The position numbers were made by a program, and so were the translations under genes. A stretch of 57,395 bases of DNA from Bin87 sp034420475 (GTDB lineage: Bacteria > Chloroflexota > Dehalococcoidia > Lucifugimonadales > UBA3495). The DNA lies in assembly GCA_034420475.1 (NCBI GenBank), contig DAOULH010000060.1, positions 1-57,395 of the forward strand, read 5' to 3'. Of the stretch, positions 1 to 6,835 are shown in pieces (positions within the stretch are counted from its first letter, which is position 1; each line of letters opens with the position of its first letter). The notes beneath the pieces were generated by a model. It had not been told where the DNA came from. It worked only from the letters and a program-made list of their open reading frames with translations, and did not search any database.

Positions 1-44
1 TCAGGACAACGAACATCGTGGCGATACGCGCGCGGACGGGACAT
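1..44 (-). CDS. IS transposase N-terminus (partial, runs off window)
   Basis: Fourteen codons are visible on the minus strand, beginning with an ATG at 44 and running off the left edge. The peptide is MSRPRAYRHDVRCP followed by D or E. A short N-terminus ending in CP(D/E) resembles the zinc-ribbon start of IS1-like transposases (CPxCGS). A GAGAGGG purine run just upstream can serve as ribosome binding site. The gene points away from the DUF3800 remnant at 106-381, which fits an insertion sequence whose end lies between about 45 and 105. The assignment rests on very few residues; only sequence beyond the window can confirm it. Confidence 0.45.
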   Translation of the reverse strand, partial: MSRPRAYRHDVRCP

Positions 45-105
45 CACAGCACCCTCTCAAATCAGACTGGAACCCTATCATAAATCCATTATCCGCTTAT
101 GTTAA

Positions 106-381
106 GAATACCCAGAAGGTACGCGCTGGCGTGCCCTGCGTGACGTACTGGATATACCGGTTTTCACGCTGGCAAAACATAATCGCCTGCTGCAAATAGC
201 TGACCTTATCGCCAACACTGTATATGGCCGTTACGAACGCGGTCATGCGAGGCAATTCGACAACTTGATGCCGCAATTCGACCGCGACGACAGAGGACGT
301 ATTCACGGGTTGGTACACATCACCGGAAACCGCGCCCAGTGTTTCCGCCCTTGCTGTCAGGTCCCCCCCGACCGATACTGA
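106..381 (+). pseudogene. DUF3800 family C-terminal remnant
   Basis: An open frame of 91 codons without a start codon follows a TAA at 103-105. It contains LLQIADLIANTVYGRYERG, then an acidic stretch, then IHGLVHI and a C-rich end (CFRPCC). This order (QxADLxxxxxxRYE, then GLVH and a cysteine cluster) matches the C-terminus of DUF3800 proteins, a family of unknown function common near mobile elements. The N-terminal part is missing, and its place is taken by a divergent transposase start. The likely history is that an IS inserted into a DUF3800 gene and only the 3' end lies inside this window. Confidence 0.65.
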
Positions 382-458
382 CGAGCCACTGAAAAAATCC
401 GAACAGATTGCCTGCCGCTCGTGGTATAACCGTTCCGTTCGCGGCTAATGGGTGAGAG

Positions 459-476
459 CGAGAGGAACCCTCTCGT
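459..476 (+). terminator. Short hairpin downstream of the DUF3800 remnant
   Basis: CGAGAGG and its complement CCTCTCG flank a 3-base loop and are followed about 10 bases later by a T-run (ATTTTTC). It could end transcription coming from the DUF3800 remnant before the nitroreductase gene. The remaining 382-551 stretch shows nothing else recognisable. Confidence 0.3.
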
Positions 477-551
477 TCCTGCCCATTTTTCATGCGCGCG
501 TCCTCACCTGAAAAGGTTTGTAATTCTAGCGATCCGCCAGGAGCCCCACCC

Positions 552-1208
552 ATGCCCGTCACCCACGACCTCTCCCCTGACGCCCTGCTCACCACCACCC
601 GCGCCGTCCGCAAGCGGCTGGACTTCGACCGACCCATCCCCGACGAGATCATCCGCGAGTGCCTGGCCGTGGCCCAGCAGGCTCCCACCGCCAGCAACCG
701 GCAGAACTGGCACTTCATGGTCGTTACCGACCCTGACAAGCGCCAGGCCCTCGCCGATCTCTACCGCCAGGGGTGGAACCAGTACACCCAGTCGTCCACG
801 GCGGCCACCAACCTGACCTACGATGACCCGGTGCGCGCCGCCGTCCAGGAGCGGGTGGGCGACTCCGCCCAGTACCTTGCCGACAACCTGCACCGCGCTC
901 CCGTCATGGTCATTCCCTGCATCGCCGGCCGCACCGACACCGCGCCGGCCCTGGTGCAGAGCGCCCAGTGGGGCACCATCATTCCCGCCGCCTGGAGCCT
1001 GATGCTGGCGGCTCGCGCCCGCGGCATCGGCTCCGTGTTCACCTGCATCCACCTCATGCACGAGGAGGAGGCCGCCGCCGTGCTGGACATTCCGTACCGC
1101 CGGATCATGCAGGCCGGCCTCATCCCCCTGGCCTACACCATCGGCGACCGTTTCCGGCCCGCCCACCGCGAGTCGCTGGACGACATCGTCCACTGGAACC
1201 AATGGTAG
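552..1208 (+). CDS. Nitroreductase family protein
   Basis: A 218-residue FMN-dependent nitroreductase-like protein, expected to reduce nitro groups, quinones or related substrates with NAD(P)H in the cytoplasm. The N-terminal TRAVRKRLDFDRPIP followed by QQAPTASNRQNWHFMVV is the family's FMN-binding signature (RxVR, then APxxxNxQ.W). The C-terminal GSVFTCIHL and LIPLAYTIGDRFRPAHR segments are typical of the fold. The start at 552 is chosen over an upstream in-frame ATG at 492 because AGGAG lies about 10 bases before it and homology begins just after it. The gene stands alone; its physiological substrate cannot be read from the sequence. Confidence 0.88.
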   Translation: MPVTHDLSPDALLTTTRAVRKRLDFDRPIPDEIIRECLAVAQQAPTASNRQNWHFMVVTDPDKRQALADLYRQGWNQYTQSSTAATNLTYDDPVRAAVQERVGDSAQYLADNLHRAPVMVIPCIAGRTDTAPALVQSAQWGTIIPAAWSLMLAARARGIGSVFTCIHLMHEEEAAAVLDIPYRRIMQAGLIPLAYTIGDRFRPAHRESLDDIVHWNQW

Positions 1209-1274
1209 GCGCACTCCGGATTGCTGGTAGAATGCTTTTCGCTGGAGCCATCGCAATAGAGAGCAGGAGGGGGC

Positions 1275-1964
1275 ATGATTAGCATTTTCCGGCGGCGCCG
1301 TCAGGGGTCCGCCATCTCGACGGACGGCCGCAACGGCAAGACCCGCGCCCCTCAGGTGTTCAACCCCATACCCTGCCTGGACGGCCTGGTCTGGATTGAA
1401 GACGGCTGCCTGCACAAGTCGGGCATGGATACCAGCCAGTCCTTCCGCCTGCCCCTGGCCGACGTGTCGGACATCGTCGCCGACTGGGACTTCTTCAAGG
1501 AGAACCCCACCCGCGCCGAGACCCGGATCATGGTCCAGGGCCCAGCCGGCCTCGTCCGCGCCAGCTTCGGCCCTTTGCAGTATTGGGGCATGATCAGCCT
1601 CACCGCCCACCTCCACCACGTTTACACCGAAGAGCAGACCACGGAGCTTGGCGAAACCTCCGGCGAAGTCCCCGAGATGGTCGGACCTTTTGAGTGCCGC
1701 CGCGGCATGATGTGGGCCGACCGCGATTTCGTCTATCTGGGCAAGTCCGTTTCCGCCGATTCCGCCCGCGTCCCCATGTCCACCATCGACGGCGTGAAGG
1801 CCCACTGGGACCGGTCCGTCGTCAGCAACGGGCGTCGCATCCGCCTGGACGTCTTCAGCCGTCTGGGCGGCCTGATGGGCTCGGAGTTCCTGGTAAAGCA
1901 AGCCTCCGGCGTCTTCGCCCTGGTCAACTACGTGAACCAGCTGCGCACCGACCCGCCGGAATAA
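1275..1964 (+). CDS. Hypothetical protein with two related domains
   Basis: A 229-residue protein I do not recognise. It seems to hold two similar halves: residues about 35-115 (LDGLVWIEDGCLHKSG, then a SxxFRLPLADVSDIVADW stretch, then ending near HLHHVYT) and about 135-225 (CRRGMMWADRDFVYLG, then VPMSTIDGVKAHW, ending NYVNQLRT). The spacing of aromatic and hydrophobic residues recalls a duplicated small beta-barrel such as a PH-like domain, but that is inference. No signal peptide or membrane segment is visible. AGGAGGGGG directly precedes the ATG. The gene sits between the nitroreductase and a broken membrane/coiled-coil gene. Confidence 0.7.
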   Translation: MISIFRRRRQGSAISTDGRNGKTRAPQVFNPIPCLDGLVWIEDGCLHKSGMDTSQSFRLPLADVSDIVADWDFFKENPTRAETRIMVQGPAGLVRASFGPLQYWGMISLTAHLHHVYTEEQTTELGETSGEVPEMVGPFECRRGMMWADRDFVYLGKSVSADSARVPMSTIDGVKAHWDRSVVSNGRRIRLDVFSRLGGLMGSEFLVKQASGVFALVNYVNQLRTDPPE

Positions 1965-1970
1965 CCGCCC

Positions 1971-2126
1971 GTGTGGCAGAATATCAAGTACTACCTGCTG
2001 GCCTACGCCGTGATGGCGACAGGTTCGCTGGTGTCCACCGCCCTGCAATTGCTGGCAGCCGAATTCCCAACCGGCCACCCGGTAAGCACTCTGGCCGCCA
2101 ACCTGTCCGGCGTCACCATGGGATGA
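1971..2126 (+). pseudogene. N-terminal membrane part of a gene interrupted by TGA
   Basis: A GTG-started frame of 51 codons, six bases after the preceding gene. It encodes one hydrophobic segment (YYLLAYAVMATGSLVSTALQ) and the beginning of a second (LAANLSGVTMG), then meets TGA at 2124-2126. The same frame continues without interruption as the coiled-coil protein at 2127-2393, whose first residues (LIMVIGFL) would complete the second membrane segment. The simplest reading is one gene of about 140 codons carrying a single nonsense change. Confidence 0.55.
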
Positions 2127-2393
2127 TTGATTATGGTCATCGGTTTCCTCAAAGACCAGCGCCTTGAAGAAGAGCGCAAGCGCGTCGATCAGCAGCATGA
2201 ACTCACCAAACAAGCCCTTCAGCTCGTCCACGAGGAACGCGAACGCGCCGACGCGGAACGTGAACGCGCCGACCGGAATGAGGCTGAATTGAACCGCGTC
2301 CGCGCCGAGTACGAAGCCGCCGCCAAAGCCCTGATCCAACGGCTGGAAGAACTCAACAACGGCCAATCTGGCCCGTCGGACGCTGACAAATAA
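2127..2393 (+). CDS. Coiled-coil protein, C-terminal part of the interrupted gene
   Basis: An 88-residue frame that begins with TTG immediately after the TGA at 2124; ATG at 2133 is the alternative start. The first residues are hydrophobic (MVIGFL). Most of the rest is highly charged with heptad character (EEERKRVDQQ, ERERADAERERADRNEAEL), which predicts a long coiled coil. There is no convincing ribosome binding site of its own, supporting the view that it is the downstream half of the membrane protein at 1971. A protein of similar design (membrane segment plus ERxRQAE repeats) is encoded at 36033-36452. Function unknown. Confidence 0.5.
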   Translation: MIMVIGFLKDQRLEEERKRVDQQHELTKQALQLVHEERERADAERERADRNEAELNRVRAEYEAAAKALIQRLEELNNGQSGPSDADK

Positions 2394-2413
2394 ACTGCCC
2401 AGCGAACAGAACC

Positions 2414-2659
2414 GTGTCCAACGTCGCCAACCGCACCATCTTCATCCGTGATAACCTCGAGGTCATGCGGGGCATCAACTCCGCCTCCGTCGCCCTCATT
2501 TACCTGGACTCGCCCTTCAACTCCAAGCGGATGTTCGAGGCTCCCATCGGCAGCCAGGACGCAGACGCCAACCTGCAACTCCTCTGCGGCTGGTGCAACC
2601 GCACCAAGGGCGCCCGCAGCAACGAGTACCTGCGGGAGCGGGTCGAACAGGCGGCGTGA
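2414..2659 (+). pseudogene. DNA methyltransferase/HNH remnant with internal deletion
   Basis: An 81-residue frame starting at GTG. Residues 1-45 (RTIFIRDNLEVMRGINSASV, then LIYLDSPFNS) match the start of N4/N6 DNA methylases, with DSPF in the position of the DPPY/DPPF catalytic motif. Residue 49 onward jumps to ANLQLLCGWCNRTKGAR, which is the end of an HNH zinc-finger nuclease domain (LQLLCxxCNxxKG). In related enzymes several hundred residues separate these parts. An in-frame internal deletion therefore best explains the gene. It lacks an SAM-binding domain and cannot methylate DNA. Confidence 0.6.
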
Positions 2660-2725
2660 AGTCGAACCACGGCCCCCGTATGCTATCCTGCCTGCCAGGT
2701 TATTTGCCGTTTCGGAGGTTGTGAG

Positions 2726-3013
2726 ATGACCACACCCGGCAAAATGTCTTTCGAGGAGCGGGAACGCCGCGCCCTGGAGATATACAATTCCAAAATTCGC
2801 CCGCTGCTGAAGCCCGCCGACGAGGGCAAGTTCGTGAGGATCGACATTCTCAGCGGCGATTACGAAATCGGGGAGAGTTCAGTCGATACCGGCCGCGCGC
2901 TGCGAGCCCGCTGCCCGGACGCCATAATGCACACTATACGGGACCACCACAGCTACGTCATACGATTTCGTGCTCGCCATCGCTCGGTTCGACAGGACAA
3001 GATGGTGCAATGA
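2726..3013 (+). CDS. Small hypothetical partner of the aspartic protease
   Basis: A 95-residue soluble protein with no recognised domain name. It opens with a charged helix (FEERERRALEIYNSKIRPLL), then GKFVRIDILSGDYEIGESS, then ARCPDAIMHTIRDHHSYVIRF. Short proteins with this GKFVxIDxxSGxYExxE design often precede clan AA aspartic proteases, as here. CGGAGG lies seven bases before the ATG. Its stop overlaps the next start (ATGA at 3010), so the two are translationally coupled. It could be an antitoxin-like or substrate partner, but nothing in the sequence proves this. Confidence 0.65.
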   Translation: MTTPGKMSFEERERRALEIYNSKIRPLLKPADEGKFVRIDILSGDYEIGESSVDTGRALRARCPDAIMHTIRDHHSYVIRFRARHRSVRQDKMVQ

Positions 3014-3420
3014 CGCACTACGGCGCCGTATCCGATATCGGTGACATCCTTGAAGCTGAAGTCGCCCTCACCGTGATGGGTTATACCGGTGTATCCGAGC
3101 GCGTCACTTTCCTCATCGACACCGGCGCTACCGGAGAAATAACGTTACCCCAAGCCACCATCGCCAGGCTCAATCTTCCGCTCGTTGCGTATGGCAGTGC
3201 TGATGCTTCCGTTGTGTTGGCGGATGGCACGGTCGGCGTTGCCAGAGTGCATACTGCCCGAGTTTTATGGCACGACCGGCTCCGGGATGTTGAGGTAATC
3301 AACTTAGGCTCCGACCCCCTCATCGGCATGGGCCTCCTCCGAGGCAGCAACCTCAGCATCGACGCCGCCCCCGGCGGCCTGGTAACCATTACCGAACTGC
3401 TCACCTCACCCCGAGCGTAA
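3010..3420 (+). CDS. Clan AA (retropepsin-like) aspartic protease
   Basis: A 136-residue single-domain protein with the active-site signature FLIDTGATGEITLP at about residues 37-50 and a second conserved turn LIGMGLLRGSNL near residue 110. This is the layout of the AF_0612/DTGF family of single-lobe aspartic proteases, which would act as dimers like retroviral proteases. The catalytic Asp-Thr-Gly is intact. It overlaps its upstream partner by four bases. Substrate unknown; the constant pairing suggests the partner regulates it or is processed by it. Confidence 0.8.
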   Translation: MTHYGAVSDIGDILEAEVALTVMGYTGVSERVTFLIDTGATGEITLPQATIARLNLPLVAYGSADASVVLADGTVGVARVHTARVLWHDRLRDVEVINLGSDPLIGMGLLRGSNLSIDAAPGGLVTITELLTSPRA

Positions 3421-3448
3421 CTGCGCCGACGCTAGCCGGCATCAGATC

Positions 3449-3895
3449 ATGACCACTACCATCACATTTGCAAGCCTATTCCTGCCCATGACCGCGCGGC
3501 GCATGATCGGTAAGATTGCTGACGTCACGCAAACCCGCCGCCCGCGTTGGCTTGAAGATTACAAAATTATTGATATCGCCGATGACGCCGACACCGGCAA
3601 CATGTCGGCTGACGCGCTGGAAGACTTCCGCGCCATCGACTTGGTACTGCGTGGATTCGACAAGACCGGCGCCACCAACGATGCGCAGTACGTCATCGTC
3701 GAATGTGTCTCTGCCGTAACCGCCGCCGACGTGACCCGGGCCCGCCGTAACGCCGACTACTTGGCCCAGTTCACCGGCGTTGCCACCAAGGCCGTGGTCG
3801 TCGGAATCGAAATTCCCCCGGCCATCTCCAACCTGGCCGAGCGACATTCGGTGCACTGCATCGCCTCTACCTGCAAAAGCGCCGGCTCCGTATAA
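3449..3895 (+). CDS. Internally deleted paralog of the PD-(D/E)XK gene at 4006
   Basis: A 148-residue protein that is, by eye, about two-thirds identical to the C-terminal half of the protein at 4006-4815 from TARRMIGKIADVTQ onward. It keeps a similar N-terminus (MTTTITF) but lacks the roughly 120-residue coiled-coil middle. The join looks like an in-frame deletion inside a duplicated copy. The nuclease-like core (QYVIVECVS, then VTRARRNADYL, then KAVVVGIEIP) is kept, so the product may still fold. No clear Shine-Dalgarno site precedes the ATG. It may be a decaying copy or a functional short version. Confidence 0.6.
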   Translation: MTTTITFASLFLPMTARRMIGKIADVTQTRRPRWLEDYKIIDIADDADTGNMSADALEDFRAIDLVLRGFDKTGATNDAQYVIVECVSAVTAADVTRARRNADYLAQFTGVATKAVVVGIEIPPAISNLAERHSVHCIASTCKSAGSV

Positions 3896-3945
3896 GACTG
3901 GTGGCACGCTGACCGCCATCAAGCCGGCGCCGGCCTCCGATGCTT

Positions 3946-3951
3946 TATAAT
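3946..3951 (+). promoter_or_regulatory. Candidate -10 box (TATAAT)
   Basis: A perfect TATAAT 54 bases upstream of the gene at 4006, in the only gap between the two paralogs. No good -35 hexamer is visible at the usual distance. Similar TATAAT boxes precede several other genes in this window. Confidence 0.4.
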
Positions 3952-4005
3952 GGCAGGGAACCTGTTTCGGGAACGCACGACCTCGCATCCAACTAGCGTG
4001 TCTTC

Positions 4006-4815
4006 ATGACTACCATAACCACATTCGAAGACATCCTCGCTGCCCTCGAGCAGAACCCCCAGCTCCGCACGGCGATGCGGAACTATATCCTCGACGAAGA
4101 GCTGAAACAACTGCCGGCCATCGTCAGGCGAAACCAGGAACTGCTCGAGCAATTCATCCAGCAGCAGGCCGAGATAACGGCAAAGCTCCAGGCCGGCATC
4201 GATCAGCTCAACGACACGCTGAACCGTTTCATGGAGAGTACCAACGCCATGCTGGCCGCCCACGCCGAGCGGATGGCGCGGTTGGAGTCCGACGTGGCCG
4301 AGGTCAAGTCGGACGTAATCGATCTGAAAGCCGTCAGCGCCAGACTGGACACGAGACTTACCCGCGTTGAATCGGACGTGAGCAACATCAAAGGGCAGAT
4401 CACCCCCATTACCGCCCGGCGCATGATCGGCAAAATCGCCGACGTTACCCAATGCCGCCGTCCGCGCTGGCTGGATGAGCATGAAATCATCGACCTCTCC
4501 GACGACGCCGACACCAGCGGCGTGCCGGCCAACGAGCTGGAAAGTTTCCGCGCCATTGACCTGGTTATGCGCGGCATAGATAGAACCAGCCCTGCCGGAG
4601 AGCAGCAGTACATCGTAATTGAATGCTCTGCTACCGTCGCCGCCAACGACGTTGCCCGGGCCAAGCGTAACGCGGCCTATATGACGCAATTCACCGGCCT
4701 TCCTTCCAAAGCCGTTGTCATCGGCTCGGAGATACCGCCCGGCATCGCCAACCTGGCCGAGCGCGAGTCGGTGTACTGCGTCACCCTTACCGACAAGGCC
4801 GCCCGCCCCAGGTAG
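4006..4815 (+). CDS. Coiled-coil protein with PD-(D/E)XK nuclease-like C-terminus
   Basis: A 269-residue protein. Residues about 20-135 are a long coiled coil (LEQFIQQQAEITAKLQ, then SDVAEVKSDVIDLKAVSARL). The C-terminal 130 residues carry an alpha/beta core with YIVIECSATV followed by DVARAKRNAAYMTQF and KAVVIGSEIPP. The IVxE strand followed by a helix and a KAVVIG strand is the pattern of the DUF3782-like branch of the restriction-endonuclease fold. The catalytic set is not fully obvious, so nuclease activity is inference. A shortened copy lies immediately upstream. Such genes are common in multiple copies in cyanobacteria and Chloroflexota and have no established role. Confidence 0.65.
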   Translation: MTTITTFEDILAALEQNPQLRTAMRNYILDEELKQLPAIVRRNQELLEQFIQQQAEITAKLQAGIDQLNDTLNRFMESTNAMLAAHAERMARLESDVAEVKSDVIDLKAVSARLDTRLTRVESDVSNIKGQITPITARRMIGKIADVTQCRRPRWLDEHEIIDLSDDADTSGVPANELESFRAIDLVMRGIDRTSPAGEQQYIVIECSATVAANDVARAKRNAAYMTQFTGLPSKAVVIGSEIPPGIANLAERESVYCVTLTDKAARPR

Positions 4816-4876
4816 CGGTCTGCGGCGCATCGATCCCCGCCCACTGACCGGTCAAAATAGGAGCCTGTTCTCGCCA

Positions 4877-6067
4877 ATGCCCAGCAAGAAAATCGTCCTT
4901 GCCTACTCCGGCGGCCTCGATACCTCCGTCGCCGTGCCCTGGCTCAAGGAGAACTACGACGCCGAAGTCATCACCTGCACCATCGACCTGGGCATGGTGG
5001 ACCTGGAGACCATCCGCCAGCGCGCCTACGCCGTGGGCGCCTCCGAGGCCGTCACCGTGGACGGCCGGGATACCCTGGTGGAGGAGTTCCTCTGGCCGGC
5101 CCTCCGCGCCGGCGCCATCTACGAGGGTCAGTATCCCCTGGCCACCGCGCTGGGCCGCCCGCTCATCGCCCGCTACCTGGCTGAGGTCGCCCGGGAGCAC
5201 GACGCCGACGCCGTGGCCCACGGCTGCACCGGCAAGGGCAACGACCAGGTCCGCATTGAGGTCGGCGTGTCCGCCCTGGCCCCCGGCGTGGAGCTGATCG
5301 CCCCCATCCGCGAGTGGGGCATGAACCGCGAGGACGAGGTGCTCTACGCCCGGGAGCGCAGCCTGCCCATCGCGCCGTCCAACAACAAGTACAGCACCGA
5401 CGAGAACCTGTGGGGCCGCAGCGCCGAGGCCGGCGAGCTGGAGGACCCATGGGTCGAGCCGCCGGAGGACGCCTACGAGTGGACCGTCAGCCCCGCCGCC
5501 GCGCCTGACGCGCCGGCCTACGTGGAGATCCGCTTCGAGGAGGGCATCCCCACCGCCGTGGACGGCGAGACCATGGCCGGCGTCGCCATGATCAGCCACC
5601 TCAACACCCTGGCCGGCGCCCACGGCATCGGCCGCATCGACCACGTGGAGAACCGCCTGGTCGGCATCAAGAGCCGCGAGGTGTACGAGTCGCCGGCCGC
5701 CGTGCTGCTGCACTCCGCCCACCGCGCCCTGGAGACCATGACCCTGTCCCGGGAGCAGAGCCGCTTCAAGGAGCGCATCGCCCAGGAGTACTCCGAACTG
5801 GTTTACAACGGCCTGTGGTACACCGCCCACCGCCGCGACCTGGACGCCTACGTGAACAGCACCCAGCGCCACGTCACCGGCGACGTCCGGGTCCGCCTGC
5901 ACAAGGGTTCCTGCGTGGTCGTCGGCCGCACCGCCGACCGTCCGCTGTACAACTACGGCCTCGCCACCTACGACCGCGCCGACGAGTTCGACCACACCGC
6001 CGCCAAGGGTTTTATAGATATCTACGGCCTGCCCGTCCGCACCCAACGCCGCCAGCAGGGCGATTAG
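4877..6067 (+). CDS. argG: Argininosuccinate synthase
   Basis: Joins citrulline and aspartate using ATP, the next-to-last step of arginine synthesis, in the cytoplasm. The 396-residue length is normal for the family. The N-terminal VLAYSGGLDTSVAVPWL is the ATP-pyrophosphatase signature, and HGCTGKGNDQVR and SNNKYSTDENLWGRS are family-specific substrate-binding segments. The start at 4877 fits the conserved MPSKKIVLAYSGG beginning and has AGGAG about 13 bases upstream; the frame is open further upstream but without homology. No other arginine genes are adjacent. Its stop codon directly abuts the stop of the convergent gene at 6068. Confidence 0.97.
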   Translation: MPSKKIVLAYSGGLDTSVAVPWLKENYDAEVITCTIDLGMVDLETIRQRAYAVGASEAVTVDGRDTLVEEFLWPALRAGAIYEGQYPLATALGRPLIARYLAEVAREHDADAVAHGCTGKGNDQVRIEVGVSALAPGVELIAPIREWGMNREDEVLYARERSLPIAPSNNKYSTDENLWGRSAEAGELEDPWVEPPEDAYEWTVSPAAAPDAPAYVEIRFEEGIPTAVDGETMAGVAMISHLNTLAGAHGIGRIDHVENRLVGIKSREVYESPAAVLLHSAHRALETMTLSREQSRFKERIAQEYSELVYNGLWYTAHRRDLDAYVNSTQRHVTGDVRVRLHKGSCVVVGRTADRPLYNYGLATYDRADEFDHTAAKGFIDIYGLPVRTQRRQQGD

Positions 6068-6433
6068 CTAGCGGACTGGCAGTTGGCGGATCCGCACCCT
6101 GTTGTCTTCCACAGTAGCCGCAATTCCGGAAGCGACGGAGCTTTCCAGATGCGGAAGCACAAATTCCAGGATGCGATTCACATTTTGCACCGTGGAATCC
6201 GACAGTCGCAGCGTTATCAACGAAGGTTGTGTTTCTCCGGACAAGGCGACTATGTCTGAGAAGTCCAGGTCCTGCGTCAATACTACACGCCCATCAGATT
6301 TCGCTCGTGCCACAATCTCCGGGTCGGACGCATTGTCGGGCAAAATCGCGTTGGAGCGTACCGCATCATGGCCTAGATCGTTCAAGCGTTGCACCGTACT
6401 TGGCGAAATGTGTACGTCCGCGAGGATGCGCAT
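6068..6433 (-). CDS. DUF5615 PIN-like protein (toxin-like)
   Basis: A 121-residue protein with the DUF5615 layout: MRILADVHISPSTVQRLNDLGHDAV at the start with an early Asp, a central DPEIVARAKSDGRVVLTQD with the second acidic pair, then DLDFSDIVAL. DUF5615 belongs to the PIN-like nuclease fold and usually pairs with DUF433. The family norm is DxxL/I at the first site; here it is DVHIS. Its ATG overlaps the stop of the DUF433 gene (TGATG at 6431-6435), so translation is coupled. A toxin role is inferred from the family and pairing. There is no space between its stop and the argG stop. Confidence 0.8.
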   Translation of the reverse strand: MRILADVHISPSTVQRLNDLGHDAVRSNAILPDNASDPEIVARAKSDGRVVLTQDLDFSDIVALSGETQPSLITLRLSDSTVQNVNRILEFVLPHLESSVASGIAATVEDNRVRIRQLPVR

Positions 6434-6654
6434 CAGTCTATGCTGACCAGGCTGTCGCTGGCCAGCCATGCGCCATAGGACGCGCACTGGAACACGTCGG
6501 CCGGCGTCAGTTCGGGATACTCGTGCGCGATGTCCTGCGCGCTACAGCCGTTGCTCATCAGTTTGAGAACGAACTCCACTGTAATACGTGTACCGCGTAC
6601 CCTGGCTTTGCCGGAGCATATCTCCGGATCGATTGTAATGCGATCCCAGCTCAT
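6433..6654 (-). CDS. DUF433 family antitoxin-like protein
   Basis: A 73-residue DUF433 protein: ITIDPEICSGKARVRGTRITVEFVL is the family signature, followed by the helix segment LTPADVFQCASYGAWL. DUF433 proteins have a winged-helix-like fold and are the usual antitoxin-like partner of DUF5615. The start at 6654 has AGGAAG about eight bases upstream; the open frame continues to 6756 without homology. It is the first gene of a two-gene unit with the PIN-like protein, and probably represses its own promoter, as other antitoxins do. Confidence 0.82.
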   Translation of the reverse strand: MSWDRITIDPEICSGKARVRGTRITVEFVLKLMSNGCSAQDIAHEYPELTPADVFQCASYGAWLASDSLVSID

Positions 6655-6835
6655 ATCTGACTTCCTGTGGCGCAGTATTCTGGATGAATCAGGCAACTGA
6701 TTTTGCACAAAGTAACAGATTTCCGTGTGCGATGCCGGGGTCGTGCCCGACTGCAATCGGACGCATATCCGGCTCTTCCATCAGAACGGCAACCGGCGCC
6801 GGGGAGTCGGCTGCCGTCATCTGATTAGCGCTCCG

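Noticed and set aside
504..2366. A 620-codon minus-strand frame opposite the nitroreductase and next genes
   Set aside because: No domain is visible, the composition is biased, and it lies antisense to well-supported genes.
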